Source of the DNA: Clostridiales bacterium
GTDB lineage: Bacteria > Bacillota > Clostridia > Peptostreptococcales > Anaerovoracaceae
DNA: 8,978 nucleotides
Direction of reading: 5' to 3'
NCBI GenBank assembly: GCA_003542355.1
Contig: DPKU01000104.1
Coordinates: 1 to 8,978, forward strand
The position numbers and the translations under genes were made by a program. The notes under the pieces were generated by a model. The model was not told where the DNA came from and did not search any database. It saw only the letters and a list, made by a program, of their open reading frames with translations. Each line of letters opens with the position of its first letter. The stretch's first letter is position 1. Below are positions 1 to 5,922 of this stretch, one piece after another.

Positions 1-362
1 AATTCTTGAAAGCTGTCATCCGTGCTCTCGTTGTTGGAAAGGATCAAATTGATCAGACTGACCGGGTAATCCGACTCCCGCACCGATTCGATGCACCGAT
101 AAAGCGTTTCGCCGGAATTGTATACGGGAATGATCAGTGTGATCTCCGGTTCAAAGGTCAGCGGGGCCGGTTCCCGTCGCCTCTTTCTTTTCTTGTTCAA
201 CAGAATGATAAAATTAACGCCGGCAGGTATGATCTCCATGATCAGAGGAATAATGATCCACGCCATCCAAAAGGCTATGGCGCTGCCCATAAAGCTCCGC
301 AGCCAGGTGAAGGTTGCAAAAACGATCAGGGCATTTCGAAGAAGTTCAGTCAGCCATGTCAT
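1..362 (-). CDS. Family 2 glycosyltransferase of the XrtG system (partial, N-terminal 120 residues)
   Basis: The start of a membrane-anchored glycosyltransferase whose remainder lies beyond the left edge. Two hydrophobic segments (about residues 10-30 and 33-57) are followed by a basic stretch (KKRKRRR, 57-63), then the opening of a GT-A fold: ITLIIPVYNSGETL at 74-87 and a SNNESTDDSF stretch at 109-118 that matches the nucleotide-sugar-binding beginning of family 2 enzymes. The ATG at 362 has a GGGAGG ribosome site at 370-375, seven bases upstream. The gene begins inside the 3' end of xrtG, overlapping it by 17 bases, so the two are probably translationally coupled. A small clade of family 2 glycosyltransferases accompanies XrtG exosortases in Firmicutes, and position here fits that clade. 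The donor, acceptor and product cannot be read from the sequence. The catalytic aspartates and any C-terminal membrane segments are outside the window. Confidence 0.85.
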   Translation of the reverse strand, partial: MTWLTELLRNALIVFATFTWLRSFMGSAIAFWMAWIIIPLIMEIIPAGVNFIILLNKKRKRRREPAPLTFEPEITLIIPVYNSGETLYRCIESVRESDYPVSLINLILSNNESTDDSFQE

Positions 363-939
363 AATTGAACCTCCCGATCTTTTGTCTTACGATATGAGAT
401 TTCGTAAACACGTAGAAGTACAGCAGCACGGTACAAGCATAGAAAAACAGGCGTCCGATGATCGTATGCGCATAGAAGTAAATATCTCCGCCGAAGAAAT
501 AAACGCATGCGCAAATGATAAAAATACGGAAAACGTTGGCCATGAATACCATCAGGATCCCGGCGGCAGACACGACAATTTTTTCAAAAAAATGATACAC
601 GGGAAAGAACCAAAGCATGGTTGCAAACGCTCCGATTTCGATGATGCCGGAACACTCGTAATCAATGTACAGGGACAGGGAACCTTCCGCTGTCTGGATA
701 AACAATATCCCATACTGGAAGTACGAAGAATACATTCCTGTCCAGGTGCCCAGCAATCCCGTCACCGCAGCCACTGCATTTTGAAGCGGCGCCGTAAAAA
801 CAGGCTGGATCCATATGATATACAAAATAAAAGACCCGACGCTCCCGACTAAGAACAACCAAAAGTCAAGCCGGGCACGCTTGAAGACCGTCATCATATA
901 AAACCAGACTACTGTCAATGCAACGACGAGATAGCTCAT
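346..939 (-). CDS. xrtG: Exosortase-family transpeptidase, XrtG type
   Basis: A 197-residue, strongly hydrophobic protein with several membrane helices (roughly 1-19, 23-47, 52-66, 100-117, 120-148, 160-180). It carries the three residues that define exosortases and archaeosortases: Cys96 in YECSGIIE, Arg138 in MANVFRIF, and His158 in FYAHTIIGR. In this superfamily the Cys acts as nucleophile to cut a C-terminal sorting signal on the outer face of the membrane. The gene starts with an ATG overlapping the stop codon of the upstream substrate gene by four bases (ATGA), with an AGAGGG ribosome site about ten bases before it. The upstream neighbour encodes a protein with a matching C-terminal tail, and the downstream one a glycosyltransferase, which is the gene set known for XrtG. 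The family assignment rests on motifs, size and context. The reaction and final attachment point are inferred from relatives, not shown here. Confidence 0.9.
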   Translation of the reverse strand: MSYLVVALTVVWFYMMTVFKRARLDFWLFLVGSVGSFILYIIWIQPVFTAPLQNAVAAVTGLLGTWTGMYSSYFQYGILFIQTAEGSLSLYIDYECSGIIEIGAFATMLWFFPVYHFFEKIVVSAAGILMVFMANVFRIFIICACVYFFGGDIYFYAHTIIGRLFFYACTVLLYFYVFTKSHIVRQKIGRFNYDMAD

Positions 940-2384
940 CTATGGGATCCCTCTTTCCTTTTTCGAAGCAGCAGGTAGCCGCCTGCGATGAGCACGCCCA
1001 AAGCGACGCCCAGATAAGGACCCGAGGATACGCCGGTGATGGTCAGAAGCTGGGCGCCCAGTCTGGGGAAATACATGGTGATCTCATAGATCTCATTGTC
1101 CTGGACACCGAAATAATCCGCAATTTGCGACAGGCTGATGTAGTATTCGCACTGATCCCCTTCAATGTGTTTTCTGTCGAATATCGTAAATGCAGCCTCT
1201 CCAAGATAGCGCTTGGGCCAGCCATCGTATTCAAAGGCCCCCAGATCGTCCAGCAGCAGCGGACCTTTTAGAGTGCTCCGCAAAGGATCACCCATGGTCA
1301 TATCTCCGTTCACCTCTGCGATCTGGAGCATCATGGACGTCGCTTTCGTAGGATTTCCCTGAGCGTCATATTGGATATTCCCGTTGATGTACAGGTGCAT
1401 GGCCGATGTGGGAAGCTGTGTATTGTTCCAATTGTCATCTGCAGCCAGATGCACATACAGGTTGTCGTCCTGGAAGACCAGAGCGCCGGAATGCACAAAT
1501 GCACCGCCCCAGCCAATGTCGCTGTGGAGCACGTTGTCCCAATCCGAATAGTATCCGTCGATTTCCAGTCCGGAACTGACGGTCAGCACTGTTCCGCCAA
1601 AATCAAACGGAGAATCTTCCGGCTCCTCTATGGCTCCCTCTGTGGTTTCTTCCAAAGGGATATCGACCGCACCGTCTGTGGTTTCTTCTGCCGGTGTGCC
1701 TACAGCACTGCCGGTGGTCTCCTCTGCAGGGATTTCCACAGCCCCTCCGGTGGTTTCTTCCACTGCTTCAGGTTCTTCTGCAGGAGCTTCCGGAAGGGGT
1801 TCCTGAGCAGGAGGCTCTTCTGCAGGAGCTTCGCCGATTGGCGATGCGATTACAGAAGTATCACCAAAAGTGACCCAGATCAGTTCGATCTCTGGAACAG
1901 CGCTTTCGGTATATCCCAGCGACTCCAGGGAGACACTAAACTCAAGAGCCAGACGCTCATAGCCCCAGAATTCTCCGGGATCAGTACTGACAAACGCTCC
2001 CTCCGAATCGGAGATCGGTGCGCTCCAGCTGTTCAACGGGGTCACAGCTCCACTGTCTGCCTCGGCAGAGTCGTTGATACGGATCGTTCCGTAAGGCGAG
2101 CCGGGCTGTTGACCATCAATATACACATCCAGTGCGTAACTCATCCAGTTCGTCCAACTGCCTTCATAGGAAATATAGAGGTACTGGGCATCATTCACCG
2201 CCTTGACTTCGCCGGCGATCGCACCATCCTCCACAGATTCCCCTGGGATCCTGCGCCAATCCCGCAGCGAGCCGTCGATCGAAATGTCCGCATCGACGCC
2301 GTACGCAGGGAAAAAAGAGGCATAAAACAGCATTCCAGCGAGGAATATTGTGAGAGGCAGGCTATGGGTCCGAAGCGATTTCAT
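936..2384 (-). CDS. Secreted protein with two IDG-DW domains and a Firmicu-CTERM-like sorting tail
   Basis: A 482-residue exported protein and the probable substrate of XrtG. Residues 1-29 form a signal peptide (basic start, hydrophobic core, AYG before Val30). Two domains follow, each opening with the same signature, IDGSLRDW (36-43) and IDGYYSDW (275-282), which resembles the start of DOMON/CBM9-like sugar-binding beta-sandwiches. Between them is an acidic Pro/Glu/Thr-rich linker (about 184-258) with four 12-residue repeats. The C-terminus (about 448-482) has the tripartite look of a sorting signal: a Gly/Ser/Pro-containing stretch (GVSSGPYLG), a hydrophobic helix, then RKRKEGSHR. It differs from sortase LPXTG tails in lacking that motif. 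The start ATG overlaps the previous gene's stop (ATGA), and the stop overlaps the xrtG start likewise. Ligand and surface role are unknown; carbohydrate binding is inference from the domain signature only. Confidence 0.85.
   Translation of the reverse strand: MKSLRTHSLPLTIFLAGMLFYASFFPAYGVDADISIDGSLRDWRRIPGESVEDGAIAGEVKAVNDAQYLYISYEGSWTNWMSYALDVYIDGQQPGSPYGTIRINDSAEADSGAVTPLNSWSAPISDSEGAFVSTDPGEFWGYERLALEFSVSLESLGYTESAVPEIELIWVTFGDTSVIASPIGEAPAEEPPAQEPLPEAPAEEPEAVEETTGGAVEIPAEETTGSAVGTPAEETTDGAVDIPLEETTEGAIEEPEDSPFDFGGTVLTVSSGLEIDGYYSDWDNVLHSDIGWGGAFVHSGALVFQDDNLYVHLAADDNWNNTQLPTSAMHLYINGNIQYDAQGNPTKATSMMLQIAEVNGDMTMGDPLRSTLKGPLLLDDLGAFEYDGWPKRYLGEAAFTIFDRKHIEGDQCEYYISLSQIADYFGVQDNEIYEITMYFPRLGAQLLTITGVSSGPYLGVALGVLIAGGYLLLRKRKEGSHR
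1617..1760 (-). repeat. Four tandem 36-bp units encoding a 12-residue linker repeat
   Basis: The region codes for residues 209-256 of the secreted substrate as four consecutive 12-residue units: EETTGGAVEIPA, EETTGSAVGTPA, EETTDGAVDIPL and EETTEGAIEEPE. EETT is constant, and positions 6-8 are G/S, A, V/I. At DNA level the units are similar but not identical, suggesting old duplications with some selection for the pattern. The composition suits an extended, surface-exposed spacer between the two folded domains. Confidence 0.85.
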
Positions 2385-2848
2385 CTTTTGCCCTCCCTGA
2401 CTTTTTCCAAAATTTCTACGTAACGGTTGCGGCGTGTGAGTACATTTTGCCAGCTGATCCGACTGTCTGCAGGATGGGCGGAAGGCAGCATGATCCGATC
2501 GGAAATGAGAAACGTCTTAAGGGGATTCTCAGCGATTTCCAATTGAAGGCAGCGCCATCCTTTCTCGTCCAGAAGCGCATGGAAATCCTGATACATGACT
2601 TCGCCCATCCACTCCAGGGAAGGATAAATGCCCTGAAACTGCGGCATGGAATTGAGATAGACACCTTTGTACTGGAGCACATAGCTGTTGACCTGCCGGT
2701 CGATCGCAGAAAACTGCACCATTCCTGTCTCTACCTTTGGCTCGATGGACAAGCTCAAGGTAAACGTGTGCTGGTGCGCGTTTTTCTGAATGTTGTCGAC
2801 GCTGTGTTCTGCGTTTATATAATATCGGCAGACATAGTACTTATGCAT
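2381..2848 (-). CDS. 6-pyruvoyl-tetrahydropterin-synthase-like protein of the XrtG system
   Basis: A 155-residue soluble protein resembling the PTPS/QueD fold. The three zinc-ligand histidines are visible as His15 (INAEHSV) and the HxH pair His25/His27 (NAHQHTF). PSLEWMGEVMY (76-86) matches the PT-x-E-N helix of that family, and LEIAENP (103-109) matches its late beta-strand with a conserved acidic residue. No obvious equivalent of the catalytic Cys between the histidines is seen, so ordinary pterin or queuosine synthesis is doubtful. A PTPS-related family is a recognised companion of XrtG and its glycosyltransferase in Firmicutes; its role is unknown. It is the first gene of the operon, behind the promoter at 2900-2928, with a weak GGGAGC ribosome site about five bases before the ATG at 2848. 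Its stop codon overlaps the start of the secreted substrate gene by four bases. Confidence 0.8.
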   Translation of the reverse strand: MHKYYVCRYYINAEHSVDNIQKNAHQHTFTLSLSIEPKVETGMVQFSAIDRQVNSYVLQYKGVYLNSMPQFQGIYPSLEWMGEVMYQDFHALLDEKGWRCLQLEIAENPLKTFLISDRIMLPSAHPADSRISWQNVLTRRNRYVEILEKVREGKR

Positions 2849-2899
2849 AAAAGCTCCCGGTGACCGGTATAAAGTCTTGCGAAGGCATACTTATTTAAC

Positions 2900-2928
2900 A
2901 TTATATAATAACCCGGAACCATTGTAAA
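2900..2928 (-). promoter_or_regulatory. Sigma-A-like promoter of the XrtG operon
   Basis: Read on the minus strand, TTTACA (2928-2923) is followed by 17 bases and a perfect TATAAT (2905-2900). Transcription would begin near 2893, giving a leader of about 45 bases before the ATG at 2848. No other promoter of this quality is seen further down the operon, so all four genes are probably read from here. Confidence 0.75.
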
Positions 2929-2937
2929 GAAAGGCAG

Positions 2938-2966
2938 TTGCCCGATAGGGCCATTCACGCTATAAT
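2938..2966 (+). promoter_or_regulatory. Sigma-A-like promoter of the HAD phosphatase gene
   Basis: TTGCCC (2938-2943, four of six matches to TTGACA), a 17-base spacer and a perfect TATAAT (2961-2966). Transcription would begin near 2973, about 33 bases before the TTG start. Its -35 box lies only nine bases from the -35 box of the XrtG operon promoter on the other strand, so the two divergent promoters may be regulated together. Confidence 0.65.
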
Positions 2967-3005
2967 CAGTTTGACAGTCATCGGCTTGAACAGGAAGGTA
3001 AAAAC

Positions 3006-3575
3006 TTGAACGCTTATGATTTTGACAAAACCATTTATGAAAATGACAGCACCGTCGATTTTTATCGCTATTGCATCAGGCACAATAAAAAAGTCCTGCT
3101 TGCGCTTCCGAAAACCGGTTTGTACGGCTTGGCGTATCTGACCGGATTTTGCGATAAAACCACATTCAAGCAGGCTTTTTTCGGGTTTTTAAAATATCTG
3201 GACAACCCATCATCCACAGTAGATGCCTTCTGGCGGTGTCATACGCACAAGATCAAGGCATGTTATCTGAAACGGAAACGCCCTGATGATGTGATCATAT
3301 CCGCTTCACCCGAGTTCCTGCTCCGTCCTGTCTGCGGCGAAACGGTACTGATCGGCTCCCGGGTAGACGCCAGGACGGGCAAGTTCAGCGGGAAAAACTG
3401 CTATGGACAGGAGAAGGTCCTTCGCCTTTTGGAGCGCTTTCCCGGCTGTACGCCGGAAGAATTCTATTCCGACTCCCTGTCGGACACGCCTTTGGCACAA
3501 ATTTCCCAGCGGTCCTATATCGTTCTGGGGGAAAAACTGATCCCGTGGGCTGAATTCCGCAAGGGGAAAGCCTAA
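3006..3575 (+). CDS. HAD-superfamily phosphatase (HAD-IB, SerB-like)
   Basis: A 189-residue cytoplasmic hydrolase predicted to remove phosphate from a small substrate through an aspartyl-phosphate intermediate. All four HAD motifs are present: motif I YDFDKT with nucleophile Asp5 and acid/base Asp7, motif II Ser99 in IISASPE, motif III Lys137 in YGQEK, and motif IV Asp156/Asp160 in YSDSLSDTPL. A helical cap of about 80 residues after motif I fits subclass IB, which includes phosphoserine phosphatase. The substrate cannot be told. The start is TTG at 3006: the AGGAAGG ribosome site at 2992-2998 fits it, and any later ATG would remove the catalytic Asp5 and Asp7. It stands alone on this strand, divergent from the XrtG operon and convergent with the lipoprotein gene, leaving only 11 bases between the stops. 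Confidence 0.85.
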   Translation: MNAYDFDKTIYENDSTVDFYRYCIRHNKKVLLALPKTGLYGLAYLTGFCDKTTFKQAFFGFLKYLDNPSSTVDAFWRCHTHKIKACYLKRKRPDDVIISASPEFLLRPVCGETVLIGSRVDARTGKFSGKNCYGQEKVLRLLERFPGCTPEEFYSDSLSDTPLAQISQRSYIVLGEKLIPWAEFRKGKA

Positions 3576-3586
3576 AGTCGGGCAGC

Positions 3587-4915
3587 TTACCCGTACAGGT
3601 TGACGTAAAATTTCACGTTGGCGTCTTCGTCCAGGTAAAACCAGTCCGAGATCTGATCATAGGTGAATTCGTCGTCGGGATCCGGTGATTCGTAAAGATA
3701 ATCCCGATAGAATATCTCTTCGACCTCCTGGGGCGTATAACTCATATGTGCCAGAAAATCTTCTGTATCGAGCACATCACCCTGTTCCACATCATAATAA
3801 TATTTATACATCCACATGCTGATGCCCGAACCCCAGGCTGATGCTTCGGTTTTGAATATGCAAATTTGATAGATATCTCCAAATCTGGTGACAGCGAAGT
3901 CCGCAGTATACCACGGATAACCGCCCCATTCGCCCTGGCTTTTCAAATCCGCCGGCGTTGCGTTCAAGTCCATATTGCAGTCCGCAGCGATCAGATCATT
4001 GACTTTTTGTGCGTTGGGCAGGTCGCTGCGAAGCTTGGGGATGCGAACGTCGAACAGATATGTCTCCGGGATATTGATGAACGCTTCCCGCCAAACTTCT
4101 GTGATCTCATCGTAGGTTGGACGCACGTAGGTACTGCTGCTGCGGAAGTGGTCCATGTCCGGCTCATCCTGAACGGATATCAGTTCTATGTCGTAGCGCA
4201 ACGTTTGCTCCATGTTGTAAGTCTCTGTATGGATCCAGGATTCGACTTGAGACAGAACGACCCGGCGGAGCAACCCTTCCGCATCCACATAATATGAAAT
4301 GCTGTACTCGTCCAGAGAATATCCGTTGCATGAACTCAACGAAGCACGGATATCGAAAAACGCTTCATCCGGGATCAATTCATAGACCGTCATATCCCCT
4401 TTTGTTTCGACCCGGATCGCCCGGATCATGGAAAGCTCTTCCAAAGCGGTAAACAGCTCCGCATTTCCAGGCAATTCGTAGTGATCCTTTTCTGCGGCGG
4501 CTTCCTTCCAGTCGAACGTGCCGTCCTGGTAGGCCGTATAGTTGAAGAGCGTATAAATGCCGTCTTCCTGCTTGTATCCCACCGGTATACTCTGTCCCTG
4601 GGTTTGACTGATCTGAATAAAATCATACCCCAGGTCTGTCTGACGAAACCGGATGGTGTCTTCGATCGATTCCTGATATTCATTGCTTTGATCGTTGCCG
4701 GCTTCGATATGCTTTTGTATGTGCTCTTCAGCGATTTCAAGAACCCCCGCATCCACAAGATGAAAGGCATTTTGAGCTTCCTGCAGCTGTTGGTACATCT
4801 CCATTAGGTCGGCCTGGGGCTCGCTTGGGTCATCCGCAGGCTCCTGCTGCCCTTTACATGCTGAAAGAAGAAATATCAATCCGATCGCGAGTATGATGAT
4901 CGCTTTTTTGTTCAC
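3587..4915 (-). CDS. Lipoprotein with a possible RsiV/DUF3298-like C-terminal region
   Basis: A 442-residue protein exported and lipid-anchored at the outer face of the membrane. Residues 1-20 are a lipoprotein signal: basic NKK, hydrophobic core, and lipobox LSAC with the modified Cys20. A charged, probably helical part (about 33-92) is followed by a middle region rich in beta-strand-like segments (95-250). The C-terminal part (about 265-442) has the style of RsiV/DUF3298 proteins: FDVRIPKL, then a YYYDVEQGDVLDTEDF stretch where family members describe a ligand-binding domain, ending in a strand-like KFYVNLYG. That link is tentative. The start is GTG at 4915, with GGGGGA five to six bases upstream. 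It is alone on its strand, with no sigma-factor gene beside it, so it need not be an anti-sigma factor. No terminator hairpin with a T-run was seen after its stop. Confidence 0.75.
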   Translation of the reverse strand: MNKKAIIILAIGLIFLLSACKGQQEPADDPSEPQADLMEMYQQLQEAQNAFHLVDAGVLEIAEEHIQKHIEAGNDQSNEYQESIEDTIRFRQTDLGYDFIQISQTQGQSIPVGYKQEDGIYTLFNYTAYQDGTFDWKEAAAEKDHYELPGNAELFTALEELSMIRAIRVETKGDMTVYELIPDEAFFDIRASLSSCNGYSLDEYSISYYVDAEGLLRRVVLSQVESWIHTETYNMEQTLRYDIELISVQDEPDMDHFRSSSTYVRPTYDEITEVWREAFINIPETYLFDVRIPKLRSDLPNAQKVNDLIAADCNMDLNATPADLKSQGEWGGYPWYTADFAVTRFGDIYQICIFKTEASAWGSGISMWMYKYYYDVEQGDVLDTEDFLAHMSYTPQEVEEIFYRDYLYESPDPDDEFTYDQISDWFYLDEDANVKFYVNLYG

Positions 4916-4934
4916 AGTGAATCCCCCACCACAT

Positions 4935-4972
4935 CATTGTTTTTATTGTCTGACTTACATCGTTTTTATTGT
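4935..4972 (-). repeat. Two direct repeats of 15 bp, 23 bp apart, upstream of the lipoprotein gene
   Basis: On the plus strand CATTGTTTTTATTGT (4935-4949) and CATCGTTTTTATTGT (4958-4972) differ at one base and are spaced by 23 bases, close to two helical turns. They lie between the lipoprotein start and the terminator of the gene upstream. The outer copy includes a TACAAT that could serve as a -10 box on the minus strand, though no good -35 box is seen at the right distance. They may bind a regulator; that is inference. Confidence 0.5.
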
Positions 4973-4987
4973 ATCATGCTGCAGATC

Positions 4988-5025
4988 GGAAAGAAAGCCG
5001 GCAGATTTTATAAAAATCCGCCGGC
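4988..5025 (-). terminator. Intrinsic terminator after the DUF6514-like gene
   Basis: The arms 4997-5009 and 5013-5025 form a 13-bp stem with a three-base loop. In minus-strand RNA every position pairs, one as G-U (5019 with 5003), while on the plus strand that position would be an A-C mismatch, so the structure is built for minus-strand transcripts. It is followed by TTTCTTT. It begins seven bases after the stop codon at 5032. Confidence 0.85.
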
Positions 5026-5031
5026 GCTGAT

Positions 5032-5286
5032 CTATGCCATCATGTCTTCTACGGCATCCGTCAAATGGATGGGCAAAAGGTGAAATCGATTGAACCTATG
5101 AATCATGCGATCGACACATATTTTGTCGGTGGAGATTCTTTTTACTGAACTGTACACTGTAGATTCATCCTCTTCGGAGATCGCCTCTATCCCGTATATG
5201 GTGTACGGGTCTCGATCCCGAGGTTCCATTACTTCAGAGCAAATACGATATCGGCAAGTCACGTCCAGCAATATTTCTGACAACAC
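5032..5286 (-). CDS. Small DUF6514-like protein
   Basis: An 84-residue protein of unknown function with no signal peptide or membrane helix. The pattern is that of clostridial DUF6514 proteins: a YTIYGIEAI strand near the middle, an acidic loop, VKRISTDK, a helix, and a C-terminal LLPIHLTDAVEDMM segment. The assignment is from memory of the pattern and moderately sure. The start is taken as GTG at 5286, because a perfect GGAGGT sits six bases before it; a longer reading from 5316 would place that ribosome site inside the coding sequence. It is a single-gene unit: its own promoter lies at 5337-5365 and a terminator follows the stop. Proteins of this kind are often found beside housekeeping genes, so the neighbours give no clue to its job. 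Confidence 0.75.
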   Translation of the reverse strand: MLSEILLDVTCRYRICSEVMEPRDRDPYTIYGIEAISEEDESTVYSSVKRISTDKICVDRMIHRFNRFHLLPIHLTDAVEDMMA

Positions 5287-5336
5287 TAAACCACCTCCTA
5301 TTTTCTGAGTATACACGCATGTTTCAGGAGTAGCTT

Positions 5337-5365
5337 ATTATAGCATAAATTCCAACATTTAACAA
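5337..5365 (-). promoter_or_regulatory. Sigma-A-like promoter of the DUF6514-like gene
   Basis: On the minus strand TTGTTA (5365-5360) is followed by exactly 17 bases and a perfect TATAAT (5342-5337). Start of transcription would be near 5330, about 45 bases before the GTG start codon at 5286. Confidence 0.7.
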
Positions 5366-5390
5366 GTGCTAGTTTCGTTACTATTTCGGT

Positions 5391-5405
5391 ATTTTTCAGA
5401 AAATG
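5391..5405. promoter_or_regulatory. CodY-box-like palindrome
   Basis: The 15 bases ATTTTTCAGAAAATG match the CodY consensus AATTTTCWGAAAATT at 13 of 15 positions. They lie between the ilvN stop and the promoter of the DUF6514-like gene, about 26 bases before its -35 box. CodY is a branched-chain amino acid and GTP sensor in Firmicutes. Whether this organism has CodY is unknown, and a match of this kind in AT-rich DNA can arise by chance. Confidence 0.35.
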
Positions 5406-5420
5406 GAGAAACAAATGCGC

Positions 5421-5918
5421 TTATAGCCCGCGGCTCATGCCGGTCACGCCGGTGCGGCAGACCTCCACCAGCTCATAGTCGCTCATCAGATCCATAAAAC
5501 CATCGATTTTTGCCGGCTCTCCGGTGAGTTCGATGATCAGGCTGGACTTGGACAGGTCGATGATCCTGGCCCTGAATACCTCGGCGGTCTCCAGGAGAGA
5601 CGAGCGGGCTTTCTTATCCACCATTACTTTAAGCAAGAGCAGTTCTCTGTAAAGGCCGCCATTGTTGTCCATCACATGGACTTCCCGCACAACCTCAAGC
5701 TTTTCGATGTGGGCGACGATCTGCTCCAGGATGTCCGGATCGCTGTCGGTGACCACCAGCGTGATCAGGGTCACGCCTGGCATATGTGTCTCTGAGGCCG
5801 TGATGGTCTCGATATTGTAGTTCCGGCGTCCTACCAGGCTGGAGATCCGGGCCAGGGTGTTGGGCTTGTTGTCGACCAGTATGCTGATCACTTTTCTCGT
5901 GTTTTGGATCGTATCCAT
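5421..5918 (-). CDS. ilvN: Acetolactate synthase small (regulatory) subunit
   Basis: A 165-residue protein, the usual length for the short form of this subunit. The N-terminal ACT domain (about 9-80) opens with VISILVDNKPNTLARISSLVGRRNYNIETIT, written here as its two recognisable halves: the DNKPNTLARI turn where valine binds, and the RRNYNIETIT strand. The C-terminal domain (about 90-160) has the RELLLLKV and VCRTGVTGMSRG segments typical of the family. It binds the catalytic subunit, raises its activity and confers feedback inhibition by valine. The ATG at 5918 lies four bases after the ilvB stop codon, and its ribosome site AAGGGAG is inside the last codons of ilvB, so the two subunits are translated together in balance. 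No clear terminator follows. Confidence 0.97.
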   Translation of the reverse strand: MDTIQNTRKVISILVDNKPNTLARISSLVGRRNYNIETITASETHMPGVTLITLVVTDSDPDILEQIVAHIEKLEVVREVHVMDNNGGLYRELLLLKVMVDKKARSSLLETAEVFRARIIDLSKSSLIIELTGEPAKIDGFMDLMSDYELVEVCRTGVTGMSRGL

Positions 5919-5922
5919 CGCA

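Noticed and set aside
118..852. A 244-codon open frame on the plus strand opposite xrtG and the glycosyltransferase gene.
   Set aside because: The opposite strand encodes an exosortase with all three catalytic residues; this frame shows no family pattern.
1371..2423. A 350-codon open frame on the plus strand opposite the secreted protein gene.
   Set aside because: It is rich in Cys, Arg and His with no domain pattern, has no ribosome site, and lies opposite a gene with signal peptide, repeats and sorting tail. It is a shadow frame.
3580..3594. A possible small hairpin (CGGG and CCCG arms) between the convergent HAD and lipoprotein genes.
   Set aside because: Only four pairs with a seven-base loop, no T-run on either strand, and it overlaps the lipoprotein stop codon.
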